Below are positions 35,271-44,225 of a stretch of DNA of 64,000 nt, piece by piece (positions within the stretch are counted from its first letter, which is position 1; the number at the start of each line of letters is the position of its first letter). The notes below the pieces were generated by a model. The model was not told where the DNA came from and searched no databases. It saw only the letters and a program-made list of their open reading frames with translations. The DNA is from JANNAT01 sp031422555 (GTDB taxonomy: Bacteria; Pseudomonadota; Alphaproteobacteria; Rhodobacterales; Rhodobacteraceae). The position numbers were made by a program, and so were the translations under genes. The stretch lies in NCBI GenBank assembly GCA_031422555.1, contig JANPLZ010000075.1, positions 1 to 64,000 of the forward strand, in the 5' to 3' direction.

Positions 35271-36827
35271 TCAGAAATCGGTTGGCGCGCCGCCTTCCTG
35301 TTTGCGGCGTGCCACGAACTGACGCAGCGCCTCTTGATGATCGCCGTTCATTGCGGGCGCTTCAAATTCCGCGATGATCTGCTTGTAGATGCGGTGTGCG
35401 CGTTCCGGCGTCCACATCGCGCCGTCAAGCTGCCACGCCTCAAAATTGCGCCAATCCGACAGGAACGGCGCGTAAAACGCGGTCTGATAACGTTCCTGCG
35501 TATGTTTGCAGCCAAAGTAATGCCCGCCCGCGCCCACCTCTTTGATGGCGTCAAAGGCGATGTCTTCGTCCGTGGTGGCGGTGACCGCATCTTCGAAATA
35601 GCGCTGGATCATCTGCAGCACTTCGCAGTCCATGATAAACTTCTCGGGGCTGGCGATCAGCCCGCCTTCCAGCCAGCCAGCCGAATGATAGACCATGTTG
35701 GTGCGGCTTTGCACCGCCGCCCACAAACTGTTTGACGTCTCCCACATCGCCTGCCCGTCGGGCACATTGGCCGCACAGGTGCCGGATGAGCGCAGCGGCA
35801 GCTTGTAATGGCGCACCAACTGGCCGGTCATTTGCGTGGCGCGCATGTATTCGGGGGTGCCAAAAGCAGGCGCGCCCGACTTCATATCCACGTTTGATGT
35901 GAAGGTGCCCAGCGCAATGGGGCAACCGGGGTTGATGTATTGCAACAATGCCGCCGCCGCTAATCCTTCGGCCAATGACAACGCCACTGCGCCCGCCATG
36001 GTGACCGGGGCCATTGCCCCCGCCAAGGTAAACGGCGTGATCACCACCGGCTGGCCGCGCTTGGCCATCCTCATCGCCCCGTCCAACATGGGGTAGTCGT
36101 GTTTCAAGGGCGAAACCGAGTTGATGTTGGTATAAAGCCGCGGTTTGGCCTGAAATTCCTCTTCGGTCAGACCGCCAGCGATTTTCACCATTTCCATGAC
36201 GTCTTCCACCCGTTCCGCGCCCAGCGAATAGGCATGCACGACTTTGTCGGTCAGGGTCAGCTTTTCATACAGGCAATCCAGATGCCGCACGGAGGCATGG
36301 ATATCAACCGGTTCTACCGGATAGCCGCCCGCAATGTGGATGCAGTTGAAATACTGCGTCAGTTTCATGAATTCCTTGAAAGTCTCAAAATCACCCGACC
36401 GTTTGCCGCGTTCCAGATCCCATGCCGCGGGCGGCGACGAGACGTTGACAAACAGCATGTGTTTGCCGCCCATGATCACTTCACGGTCAGGGTTGCGCGG
36501 GGTGATGGTGAACGACTCGGGCGCGCGGCCGATCATCTCCATCACAAAGTCTTCGTCCATCTTGACGTTGGTGCCTTCCACCTTGCAGCCCGCTCGCTTC
36601 AGATAGGTAATGGCGTCGGGGTTCAGAAATTCGATGCCGATTTCCTTCATGATGCGCATGGCCCCCCGGTGCACGCGCTGGATGCCGTCAGCGTCCAAAG
36701 GTTCTATCGGGCGATCCGGGTTGACCGGGATGCGCCACGGCATCTGATCAATGACGGCTGACCCTGCGCGAATTTTGTTGCCCGCCCGGCCCCCGGCCCG
36801 GCGTCTTACAAGGGCGTCATCGCTCAT
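35271..36827 (-). CDS. Trimethylamine methyltransferase (MttB) family protein
   Basis: A 518-residue member of the MttB superfamily (COG5598, PF06253), cobalamin-dependent methyltransferases that demethylate trimethylamine, glycine betaine or related quaternary amines. Landmarks include GIEFLNPDAITYLKRAG, CIHIAGGYPVEPVDIH, LYTNINSVSPLKHD and HYFGCKHTQERYQTAF. The frame is uninterrupted, so this is the non-pyrrolysine type common in marine Rhodobacterales. The ATG at 36827 has GGAGATCACG upstream; a start at 37049 would add an implausible Pro/Arg-rich extension. No corrinoid protein or GcvT-like partner lies next to it, so the methyl acceptor is unclear. Confidence 0.88.
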   Translation of the reverse strand: MSDDALVRRRAGGRAGNKIRAGSAVIDQMPWRIPVNPDRPIEPLDADGIQRVHRGAMRIMKEIGIEFLNPDAITYLKRAGCKVEGTNVKMDEDFVMEMIGRAPESFTITPRNPDREVIMGGKHMLFVNVSSPPAAWDLERGKRSGDFETFKEFMKLTQYFNCIHIAGGYPVEPVDIHASVRHLDCLYEKLTLTDKVVHAYSLGAERVEDVMEMVKIAGGLTEEEFQAKPRLYTNINSVSPLKHDYPMLDGAMRMAKRGQPVVITPFTLAGAMAPVTMAGAVALSLAEGLAAAALLQYINPGCPIALGTFTSNVDMKSGAPAFGTPEYMRATQMTGQLVRHYKLPLRSSGTCAANVPDGQAMWETSNSLWAAVQSRTNMVYHSAGWLEGGLIASPEKFIMDCEVLQMIQRYFEDAVTATTDEDIAFDAIKEVGAGGHYFGCKHTQERYQTAFYAPFLSDWRNFEAWQLDGAMWTPERAHRIYKQIIAEFEAPAMNGDHQEALRQFVARRKQEGGAPTDF

Positions 36828-36951
36828 CGTGATCTCCATCGTCAAAGGCGGCCCGGCGGGCCCTTGCGGTTTGTGACAGGATGGCCCAAACGGCGGCCGC
36901 GCGCGCACCACGTCACCGACGCGCCTGCGTCGTTTTTCGCAAGGCTGGCGA

Positions 36952-37647
36952 TTACGCCGCACCCATCGCGTCAATCCATGCGGCAATTGCGCCAATATCG
37001 GCCAGAACCACATCGGCATGGGGGGCAAGGGTGGCGGCACAAGCCACACCGGTCAGCACCGCCACCGCATACATTCCGGCCGCGCGCGCCGCATGCAGAT
37101 CGTGCAAACTGTCGCCCACCATCGCACAGCGGCGGGCGGCGATGCCGGTCTGGGCGGCAAAAGCCAGCAATTGACCCGGTGCAGGCTTGCCGCCCCAGCC
37201 AGAATCGCAGCCCGCCACAAACGCAAACAGCCCGTCCACCGCCGCCGCCGTCAGATGCGCCACCGCTGACGCCTGCGTGTCATTGGTGGCAACCCCCAAA
37301 ACCAGACCGCGCGCCTGCAAACCGCCCAGCACCGCAGGCAAATCGACCGCAGGCCGCATCGGCGCCTGTTGTGCCAGATCATCCATCCGGCGCATCAGTG
37401 CGGCCAAGGTCAGACCCGGCACATGCGGGGTCAGGATGTCGGCAATTTCCGGCGTGGTCATCGCCACCACCGGGCTGTCAGGCGCAAACTGCCGCAACGC
37501 CACATCATAGCCCAGAACCTGCCCCAACCGGGTGGCATGATCCGGTGTGCTGGCCAGTTCGGCGATCAGGTTTTCCACCCAGACCCCCCAACTTGACCGA
37601 AAATCAAACAACGTGCCGTCTTTGTCAAAAATCACCGCATCAATCAT
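36952..37647 (-). CDS. HAD-superfamily phosphatase (Gph-like)
   Basis: A 231-residue HAD hydrolase. Motif I is FDKDGTLFDF (nucleophile and general acid Asp), motif II is the Thr in VATNDTQAS, the Lys is in GWGGKPAPGQ and motif IV is MVGDSLHDLHAA. The alpha-helical cap resembles phosphoglycolate phosphatases. The start at 37647 (MIDAVIF) has AGGTGGGG upstream; a GTG 12 bases earlier is less likely. It follows the DUF3572 gene closely on the same strand. Confidence 0.88.
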   Translation of the reverse strand: MIDAVIFDKDGTLFDFRSSWGVWVENLIAELASTPDHATRLGQVLGYDVALRQFAPDSPVVAMTTPEIADILTPHVPGLTLAALMRRMDDLAQQAPMRPAVDLPAVLGGLQARGLVLGVATNDTQASAVAHLTAAAVDGLFAFVAGCDSGWGGKPAPGQLLAFAAQTGIAARRCAMVGDSLHDLHAARAAGMYAVAVLTGVACAATLAPHADVVLADIGAIAAWIDAMGAA

Positions 37648-37665
37648 CGCCTGCCCCACCTGCCA

Positions 37666-37947
37666 TCAGGTCCAATGCGTATGCTGCGCGCCGGGCAAAG
37701 CCAAGCGGGCCTGCATGGGCGCGGTATAGGGCAGCCCGGCCTGATCACAAAACGCCATCACCCGTGCGTCATCCTCGGTCAGAAAATCCAGCACCGCGCC
37801 CAAAAACACCGGCTGACCGGCAAGTGCCGCCAAATCACCCTGCCCCGCCCCCGAGGCGTTAAGGAATGCACCGATCATGTCAGGCTGGCCAAAAAGCCAT
37901 GTTAACGCCTGCAATGCCAGAGTTTCAGCAGATTCTTGCCGATTCAT
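37666..37947 (-). CDS. DUF3572 protein
   Basis: A 93-residue all-helical protein with QALTWLFGQPDMIGAFLNASG and LDFLTEDDARVMAFCDQAGL, matching DUF3572, a small family of unknown function almost confined to Alphaproteobacteria. It is transcribed divergently from the PleD-type regulator, a placement seen in many alphaproteobacteria. It ends 18 bases before the HAD phosphatase start, suggesting an operon. Confidence 0.9.
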   Translation of the reverse strand: MNRQESAETLALQALTWLFGQPDMIGAFLNASGAGQGDLAALAGQPVFLGAVLDFLTEDDARVMAFCDQAGLPYTAPMQARLALPGAQHTHWT

Positions 37948-38082
37948 GCGGTTTTCCCCAGAGTTTTACACAGATATCAGGCAAATTGAGCGCAGATCAT
38001 TACCCTTTTAGAAAGGAATTCTTAACCTCTTGAACGGCACAATGAAACAAGCGTGTAACAGAACCAGCGGGTTTACCAGTCA

Positions 38083-39477
38083 ATGGTCGGCAAGATACTT
38101 ATAGTCGACGATGTGGCCGCCAACCGCATTGTCATGAAGGTCAAGCTGGAAGCGGCGGGGTATATTCCGGTTGTGGCGGCCAATGGAGCGGCCTGTCTTT
38201 CGATCTGTGCCCGCGATGCACCCAATGTGATTTTGATGGACCTGACGCTGCCGGATATGGCGGGGATCGACTTGTTGCGCCGCCTGCGCGCCGATCCGGC
38301 CACCCGGGCGGTGCCGGTGATCATGCTGACCGCCAACCAATCGGCCGACGTGCGGGTGCAGGCGTTTCGCGCCGGGGTGGATGATTTTTTCTGCAAGCCG
38401 CTGGATGATCAGACCTTGCTGGCGCGCATCCGTCATTTCATGCGGGCACGCAATCAGATCGACGGCTTTGACGATGCCACCCAGTCGGGCATGGCGCTGT
38501 TTGCGCTGGCCGAAGCATCGCCGGTGTTTTACCGCCCCGGCACCGTGGCCATTGTCACCCAAACTCCGCAGACCGCGATGCGGTTGCGCCGGGCAGTGGC
38601 GGCCCATCTGGCCGATCAGGTGGTGATCCTGACCGCGGATGAGGCGTTAAGCGAAGGCTTGCAATCGGGTCCGGCGACGGATGTGTTCCTGATCGGGGCC
38701 GATGTGGGCGGGGCTGCGGGCGGGTTGCGGTTGATGTCGGAATTGCGCAGCCGCGCCAACACACGCCACGCCGCCATCAGCATTCTGGTGCCCAATGCCG
38801 ATCACACCGGGGCGGCGATGGCGTTTGATCTGGGGGCCGATGATGTGGTCAGTGCCGCCCTGTGCGCCGAAGAAATAGCGCTGCGCCTGACCCGGCAATT
38901 GCTGCACAAGCGTGAGGCGGACGCAAGGCGCGCCCGGGTTCACGATGGCTTGCGTCTTGCGATGATTGATCCGCTGACCGGGTTGCACAACCGCCGATAC
39001 GGCATCGCTCAGCTTGGCGTGATTGCCGAGCGGGCCCAAAAAGACGGCAGCGATTTCGCGGTGATGGTGGTTGATCTGGACCGGTTCAAATCGGTCAATG
39101 ACCGCTGGGGCCATGCCGCAGGCGACGCCGTTCTGGTCGAAGTTGCCGATCGTTTGTCGCGCAATCTGCGCAGTGGTGATTTGTTGGCGCGCATCGGCGG
39201 CGAAGAGTTTCTGATTGCCCTGCCACAAACCGCCCTGCCCGAAGCCCGCAACATTGCCGAACGGCTGTGCCATGCGGTGCAGCAAGACGTGGTGCGACTT
39301 GCCGACCAGATCAAAATCCGGGTGACGGTGTCGATTGGGCTTGCGATCAATCTGGCCGCGATGATGCCCGCCCTTATCGACTCTGTGTCCGAAATTGTTG
39401 ACCGCGCCGATCAGGCCCTGCTGATCGCCAAAGCCGAAGGGCGCAATCAGGTGACCATCAGCCAAAACGCCGCCTGA
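38083..39477 (+). CDS. pleD: PleD-type response regulator diguanylate cyclase
   Basis: A 464-residue REC-REC-GGDEF protein. REC1 (about 4-120) has IVDD, the phosphoacceptor Asp in VILMDLTLPD and the Lys in FCKPL. REC2 (about 150-280) is degenerate and serves in dimerisation in PleD. The GGDEF domain (about 295-460) has the active site GGEEF and an intact RxxD inhibitory I-site (RSGD) five residues before it, so it should make cyclic di-GMP under product inhibition. Length is close to Caulobacter PleD (454). No adjacent kinase gene is visible. Confidence 0.94.
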   Translation: MVGKILIVDDVAANRIVMKVKLEAAGYIPVVAANGAACLSICARDAPNVILMDLTLPDMAGIDLLRRLRADPATRAVPVIMLTANQSADVRVQAFRAGVDDFFCKPLDDQTLLARIRHFMRARNQIDGFDDATQSGMALFALAEASPVFYRPGTVAIVTQTPQTAMRLRRAVAAHLADQVVILTADEALSEGLQSGPATDVFLIGADVGGAAGGLRLMSELRSRANTRHAAISILVPNADHTGAAMAFDLGADDVVSAALCAEEIALRLTRQLLHKREADARRARVHDGLRLAMIDPLTGLHNRRYGIAQLGVIAERAQKDGSDFAVMVVDLDRFKSVNDRWGHAAGDAVLVEVADRLSRNLRSGDLLARIGGEEFLIALPQTALPEARNIAERLCHAVQQDVVRLADQIKIRVTVSIGLAINLAAMMPALIDSVSEIVDRADQALLIAKAEGRNQVTISQNAA

Positions 39478-39654
39478 AGCGGTTGGGCGCGCAAGAAAGT
39501 AGGGGTTTCACACCCCCAAGCTGCGATTTACACGCAAATGGCCGCTATGCTGCAACCGCAGGTCAATTGCAGTAACCCGTAAGATATTTTTGAACGGAAA
39601 AAGCGCAAATTTAAGCTAAATTTTTTCGGCTTTGCGCCGGGCGCAGGGTGTGGG

Positions 39655-40227
39655 TCAAGGGTGCGGAGTGGTGCCTTTTTCCCGCCCGCCATCACCGTCT
39701 TTGCCCGGATGCAACCGCTCTGCCAGCCGGTCGGCAAAGGCCGCGCGATCCGCAGGCGTCATCGCGATCAAAAAGTCGCGCAGCACTTCTTGGCCAAGGA
39801 TCAGTTGCCGGGCGGTGCGCTGTTGCTGGGCGGTCATCAGGTCAGACAAAGTCTGCGGCACAAAGGGCGTCGCGCGCAGCGCATCCAGAACCGCCACCGC
39901 ATCGTCGCGGCGCTGCCGTTTCAGGTGGCGCGCATCGGGCGTCTTGGCCAAAAACGCTTGCCGCAGCGCGCGACGGTCTTGCGGGCCAAGCGCTTCGGTG
40001 AACGGACCAAAGCCCAATTCGCGCACCGCATCGTCGCGCCCGCCTTGGGAATGGCTGCGCAGCACCGTGCCTGCCACCAGCCCGGCAATCGCCAGATTTA
40101 ACCCCAGCGAGACCACCAAAGCGATGCGCAAGCCGCGCCCGGATTTGGGCAGCTTGGCCGCAGGCGCGGGTGGCAGGGTTGGGGTTGGGGTTGGGTTTGG
40201 GTTTGGGTTTGGAGTGCTATCGCTCAT
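39655..40227 (-). CDS. CpxP/Spy-like periplasmic sensor protein
   Basis: A 190-residue protein with a low-complexity N-terminus (alternating Asn-Pro and Thr-Pro), one membrane helix (IALVVSLGLNLAIAGLVAGTV) and a helical domain of the heavy-metal-resistance/CpxP type (LGPQDRRALRQAF, MTPADRAAFADRL). It is probably anchored in the inner membrane with the domain in the periplasm. It overlaps the upstream membrane-protein gene by 11 bases and belongs to the sigma-factor cluster. Confidence 0.82.
   Translation of the reverse strand: MSDSTPNPNPNPTPTPTLPPAPAAKLPKSGRGLRIALVVSLGLNLAIAGLVAGTVLRSHSQGGRDDAVRELGFGPFTEALGPQDRRALRQAFLAKTPDARHLKRQRRDDAVAVLDALRATPFVPQTLSDLMTAQQQRTARQLILGQEVLRDFLIAMTPADRAAFADRLAERLHPGKDGDGGREKGTTPHP
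40176..40212 (+). repeat. G-rich tandem repeat (GGGTTG/GGGTTT) in the CpxP-like gene
   Basis: The plus strand carries seven runs of three or four G separated by TT or TTT, within 15-50 bases of the minus-strand start codon. It encodes the Asn-Pro and Thr-Pro repeats and fits the G-quadruplex pattern. Confidence 0.85.
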
Positions 40228-40606
40228 CTTCTAATTCCTCGGACAACAGGGCATCGACACCCGGCATCAAATCGACGCTTTCAAGGCTGGTGGTGCCGAT
40301 CACCGCCGCGGTCAGCTGCACCATCGCCGCGGGCGGGGCAAAGCCCAGATACAACCCCGCCACCGCCGCCGTGCCCAAACCCGCCACAACGCCGCCGCCG
40401 CCAAACACCGCGGCAAGTGCGGGCCAAAAACCGGCCTGCGGGTTGGAAAGCAACGGTGCGGTATCGGGTCTGGCTGCGGGTCTTGCAGCGGGGTGCGGTT
40501 GTTCGCGCGCCGCATCCGCCAGCACCCGCGCCATCAGACCATCAGACGGCCCTGCGGCGGCGTCTTGTGCTTTGGCAGTTGCAAACAGCAAATCCAGATC
40601 GTGCAT
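40217..40606 (-). CDS. Membrane protein, probable anti-sigma partner
   Basis: A 129-residue protein with an Ala/Pro-rich N-terminal half and one hydrophobic segment (GVVAGLGTAAVAGLYLGFAPP). It ends in an acidic tail (LLSEELEDER). It starts 3 bases after the sigma-factor stop and overlaps the CpxP-like gene. A cytoplasmic N-terminus with one membrane helix next to an ECF sigma gene suggests anti-sigma function. No ZAS or other anti-sigma motif is visible, so this is inference from position. Confidence 0.7.
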   Translation of the reverse strand: MHDLDLLFATAKAQDAAAGPSDGLMARVLADAAREQPHPAARPAARPDTAPLLSNPQAGFWPALAAVFGGGGVVAGLGTAAVAGLYLGFAPPAAMVQLTAAVIGTTSLESVDLMPGVDALLSEELEDER

Positions 40607-40609
40607 CTC

Positions 40610-41197
40610 TCACACCTCCTCATAGCCCAGCGCCTGCCGATGGCCGGCAAGGGCAAGTGTCAGCGCGCGTTTGCCCCGCGCCGTCAGGCTTTCGACGGCC
40701 TCCACGCCGATCTGCAGCACTTCGGCAATTTCGGGGTTGGTCAGCCCTTCGATGTGGCGCAGCACCACGGCTTCGCGTTGACGGTCCGGCAAACTGGCCA
40801 GCGCTGCATTCAGCGCCGCCATCCGGTCGGCCTCTATCAGGGTTGCGACCACGCCCCGCGCGCCGTCTTCGGGGTCGCCCGCACCGTCCAGCGCATCGGT
40901 CGGGCGGCGTTTGCGCGTGCGCAGCCGGTCGGTGCACAGGTTGGTCACCACCCGGTAGACCCAGGTTGACACTTTTGCGTCACCTTGCCTCCAATCTGGG
41001 GCAGCACGCCATAGCCGCAGCAACGCCTCTTGCGCGATATCTTCGGCCTCGGTCCGGTCGGCCAGCAAACGGGCGGCATAGCCGATACTGCGCGGCAACA
41101 ACCGCTGCGCCAGCAGACGCGCGGCATCGGGATCTCCATGGGCATAGAGAACCATCAACGCCTCGGAGGCCAGATCTGCAAGGGTATCGCGTGCCAT
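40610..41197 (-). CDS. ECF-family RNA polymerase sigma factor
   Basis: A 195-residue sigma-70 family protein. Region 2 is visible as LADRTEAEDIAQEALLRLW and WVYRVVTNLCTDRLR. Region 4 is ALASLPDRQREAVVLRHIEGLTNPEIAEVLQIGVEAVESLTARGKR, which holds the -35-binding helix-turn-helix. Start at 41197 (MARDTLADL) with CAGGA upstream. It heads an operon with the probable anti-sigma and CpxP-like genes, which suggests an envelope or metal stress response. Confidence 0.9.
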   Translation of the reverse strand: MARDTLADLASEALMVLYAHGDPDAARLLAQRLLPRSIGYAARLLADRTEAEDIAQEALLRLWRAAPDWRQGDAKVSTWVYRVVTNLCTDRLRTRKRRPTDALDGAGDPEDGARGVVATLIEADRMAALNAALASLPDRQREAVVLRHIEGLTNPEIAEVLQIGVEAVESLTARGKRALTLALAGHRQALGYEEV

Positions 41198-41313
41198 CGT
41201 CATCCTGAGTAACGGTCTAGCGGGTGCCGTGCCGCCTTGCAATTCACCGCAGGCACGCGCCCCGAACCGGAAGAATGGTTCAAGGCGCGCACGCGCGGTT
41301 TTCGGGGGCGGGA

Positions 41314-41898
41314 TTAGTTCGCGGTGCCGTCCAGATCATCGCCCATTGCGTCATGCCCATGCTTGCCGCCGCGCCCGTGCTTGCCACCGCGCCCATGCTT
41401 GCCGCCGCGCCCGCGCTCTTGCATCCGCGCGCGGGCGGCGTCCGCCTCGACTTGGGTTATGGCGCCGTCGGCGTCGGTATCGACCGTGTCGAACATCTCT
41501 GCACGGCCCTTGGCTGCCGCCAGTTCGGTATCAGACAGCAACTTGTCGCCGTCGGTGTCCAGCTTTTCGATCATCTTTGCCGCGCGCGCGGTGGCGCGGT
41601 CGGTCATAGCTATGATCTGCATCGCGGCCAGTTCTTCAGCCGACAATTTGCCATCGGCGTTGGTATCGGCGGCTTTGGTGCGCGCGGCGGCTGCCGCGTC
41701 CATTTCGGCCTTGGTCACTTTGCCATCTTTATCGGCATCAAGACTGTCAAAGTTCAGCCCCTGCAGCGGGCCCATATCATCGCCTCGCCCGGCATAGGCG
41801 GCGGTCGAGGCGACAGCCCCGATCAGCATAGCCAAGGTTAGCGCGGCAAAGGGTGCGGCACGCGCCGACCGCAACGAAAAGGTTTGGTCCAGCTTCAT
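41314..41898 (-). CDS. Exported EF-hand calcium-binding protein
   Basis: A 194-residue protein with an N-terminal signal peptide (ending STAAYA) and four EF-hand-like loops: DADKDGKVTKAE, DTNADGKLSAEE, DTDGDKLLSDTE and DTDADGAITQVE. The third has a Leu at a usually Gly/polar position and may bind poorly. The C-terminus has three copies of GRGGKH from an 18-bp DNA repeat (about 41362-41415), a possible metal-binding tail. It lies 116 bases upstream of the sigma-factor gene on the same strand. Confidence 0.9.
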   Translation of the reverse strand: MKLDQTFSLRSARAAPFAALTLAMLIGAVASTAAYAGRGDDMGPLQGLNFDSLDADKDGKVTKAEMDAAAAARTKAADTNADGKLSAEELAAMQIIAMTDRATARAAKMIEKLDTDGDKLLSDTELAAAKGRAEMFDTVDTDADGAITQVEADAARARMQERGRGGKHGRGGKHGRGGKHGHDAMGDDLDGTAN

Positions 41899-42083
41899 CG
41901 TCGTCTCCTGTCGGTATCGCCGCCCCGATTGGCGCGGCTTTCATACACCTTCAAACGCCGCAGCACGGGGTTTCCGTCGCAATGATTTCAGCCATTGGCG
42001 ACCCCCGGGTTGCGACAAAGGCGCACTTGCTGCCAAGCCCTCTCAACTTTGGCAATCAAAGCAGCTATGAATGCGGTGGAACC

Positions 42084-42527
42084 ATGGGACTGTCCCCGAT
42101 GCCGCACGCAGCGCACCCTGCCGATACCGATGCCGATCCCTTTGCCGAGCGCGCCTTTTGGCCCGCCGTTCGCAAGGGTTGGAGCCGTCACTGCCCGGCC
42201 TGTGGCGCGGGGCCGATGCTGCACGGCTATCTGAAAGTGCGCGATAATTGCCCGGTCTGCGGCGAGGCCCTGCACCACCAGCGCGCCGATGACGGCCCGG
42301 CCTATCTGACGATTCTGATCGTCGGCCATCTGTTGGCACCGTTGATCTTTTTTGTCTTTACCCGGTTTCGCCCCGAACCGATGACCATGGTGGCGATCTT
42401 TTCGGTGTTTTGCGTCGGGCTGTCGTTGTATCTGCTGCCGCGCCTGAAAGGCGCGATGGTGGGGTTGCAATGGGCCAAGCGGATGCACGGGTTTGGCGAC
42501 CCAGACACCGCACATCCGCATGACTGA
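42084..42527 (+). CDS. DUF983 protein
   Basis: A 147-residue protein. Two CxxC motifs (HCPACG and NCPVCGE) form a likely zinc ribbon before two membrane helices (LTILIVGHLLAPLIFFVF and MVAIFSVFCVGLSLYLLP), the layout of DUF983. Many annotations place it near cytochrome oxidase genes, but function is unknown. The ATG at 42084 has GGTGGA upstream. Its stop overlaps the NUDIX gene by 8 bases. Confidence 0.85.
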   Translation: MGLSPMPHAAHPADTDADPFAERAFWPAVRKGWSRHCPACGAGPMLHGYLKVRDNCPVCGEALHHQRADDGPAYLTILIVGHLLAPLIFFVFTRFRPEPMTMVAIFSVFCVGLSLYLLPRLKGAMVGLQWAKRMHGFGDPDTAHPHD

Positions 42528-43128
42528 TACCCCGATCCGCGCGGCCGCCACCATTGTGTTGTGGCGCGATCATCCGCAGGGCGCGCAGGTTTTGATGGGG
42601 ATGCGGGGGGTGGCTGCGGTGTTCATGCCATCAAAATATGTGTTTCCGGGCGGCGGCGTTGATGCAACTGATGCGGGCGGGTCGGCTTTGGCGCTGTCAG
42701 ACGCCTGCCGCCACCGCCTGACGCAGCATTGCCCGCCGGGTGCGCCCGATGCGGGCACGTTATGTGCAGCCGCCATCCGCGAATTGACCGAAGAAACCGG
42801 CCTTGCATTGGTGCATCCGACGCCCGGCACGTTGCAATTCATTTTTCGCGCCATCACCCCGCCGGGGCGGTCGCGCCGGTTTGATGCGCGGTTTTTTCTG
42901 GCCAATGTGGCGTCGGTGACCGGCGATACACAGGGCTTTGCCGCCGCCTCGACCGAGTTGTCTCATCTGCACTGGATCGGCCTCGAGGCCGCCCGCGCAC
43001 TTGATCTGCCGTTTATTACCGAAGTGGTGCTGGCCGAGGTTGGCGCGCTTTTGCGTGGGATGGACCAGCCCGGCGTGCCGTTTTTCGACAATTCCGGGCC
43101 GGTGCCTGCGTTTCGCCGGTTGGGGTAA
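42520..43128 (+). CDS. NUDIX hydrolase
   Basis: A 202-residue NUDIX protein with FPGGGVDATD and the core motif RELTEETGL, the helix that binds the catalytic metal. The upstream Glu of the full Nudix box is not obvious (AGTLCAAAIREL), as in several coenzyme-A or nucleoside-diphosphate-type families. Substrate unknown. Start at 42520 overlaps the DUF983 end, so the two are co-transcribed. Confidence 0.88.
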   Translation: MTDTPIRAAATIVLWRDHPQGAQVLMGMRGVAAVFMPSKYVFPGGGVDATDAGGSALALSDACRHRLTQHCPPGAPDAGTLCAAAIRELTEETGLALVHPTPGTLQFIFRAITPPGRSRRFDARFFLANVASVTGDTQGFAAASTELSHLHWIGLEAARALDLPFITEVVLAEVGALLRGMDQPGVPFFDNSGPVPAFRRLG

Positions 43129-43133
43129 GCGGG

Positions 43134-44114
43134 CTAAACTGATCCGGGGCGGTCGCGGGCATCTTGCCCGGCGGACCACAGCGGATGCGGCACCGGGTCT
43201 TTGGCGCGAAACAGGAACAGCCGGAAAATCTGCGCATAGCTGCGGTAGACATAGGCGTCATTGCGGCGCAGGTAATGGTCGCGCTTGGCCGCATAAAGCC
43301 CGGGCAGGCGATACCACGCGGCCTTGGGGTGCATATGATGCACAACGTGGAAGTTATTGTTCAAAAACAACAATGCCAGCAGGCCCTTGTCTTCGACCAC
43401 CACAGATCGGGCGCGAAACTGCGTGTGGGCGCGGTGTTCCAGATAGGTGCGGATTTTCAACAAACCAAAGCCCGCATAGGCGGCGACAGCATAAGCCCAG
43501 ACCGGCATCGTGGTAAACGCCAGCAGCCACGCCAGCACCAATCCCACGCCGATGGTGTTCAACAGCCACGCCAGCAGCACCGCGCGGTCACCCTTGGCGA
43601 TCAGGGCCGCATCCATCCGAACCAGCGAATACACCGCAATGCCGGGGCCAAACACAATCCGCCCCATCAAGGTATTGTTCATCCGATACAGCAGCTTAAC
43701 CGGCGCAGACATGCTGTGCCACACCGCCGGGTCCATGTAATTGGCCTCGGGGTCATCATAGGGATCGGTCAGGTTGGGATCATAGTGATGCGCAAGGTGC
43801 AAGTCGCGAAACCGGTTAAACGGCACCACCAAGGTTAACGCCGGGAACACCAATGCCTCATTCAGGTGGCGGTTGGCAAAGGGGTGGCCGTGCAAAACCT
43901 CGTGCTGCAACGATGAGAATTGGGTGATGGCCAGCGTGGTGATCAACAGCGACAACACTGGCGAATAGGCCCACCCCACCGTTGCCAGCCCCCAGACCAC
44001 ATATGTTGCGACCATCATCAACAGGGTTGGCCATTCGATGGCGGCCGCGCTGTCGGGTTGCGGCAGATCATCGGCAAGGTCGGCTTGGGTCGGCGCGGTC
44101 GGGTTGGCGGGCAT
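43134..44114 (-). CDS. Fatty acid desaturase
   Basis: A 326-residue membrane di-iron desaturase with the three His boxes: HEVLHGH, HLAHH and HVVHH. Four or more membrane helices are apparent. The likely substrate is a membrane fatty acyl chain; a carotenoid hydroxylase or ketolase role cannot be excluded from sequence. It is divergent from the HTH regulator at 44226, with 111 bases between them, which suggests regulation by that protein. Confidence 0.9.
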   Translation of the reverse strand: MPANPTAPTQADLADDLPQPDSAAAIEWPTLLMMVATYVVWGLATVGWAYSPVLSLLITTLAITQFSSLQHEVLHGHPFANRHLNEALVFPALTLVVPFNRFRDLHLAHHYDPNLTDPYDDPEANYMDPAVWHSMSAPVKLLYRMNNTLMGRIVFGPGIAVYSLVRMDAALIAKGDRAVLLAWLLNTIGVGLVLAWLLAFTTMPVWAYAVAAYAGFGLLKIRTYLEHRAHTQFRARSVVVEDKGLLALLFLNNNFHVVHHMHPKAAWYRLPGLYAAKRDHYLRRNDAYVYRSYAQIFRLFLFRAKDPVPHPLWSAGQDARDRPGSV

Positions 44115-44225
44115 TTTTGTCTTCTACCAATCAGTTACGCCGCTTTGATAGCACTTGCTTTCGGGCGCAGGAACTTGGAACATACGCAACACACCCACAA
44201 CATTGGTGATATAATAGCGCATCCG

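Noticed and set aside
41940..41985. GGAAAC-type -35 with possible -10 upstream of the EF-hand gene
   Set aside because: No consensus for this sigma factor is known here and the spacing does not match the EcfG geometry; a single weak match.
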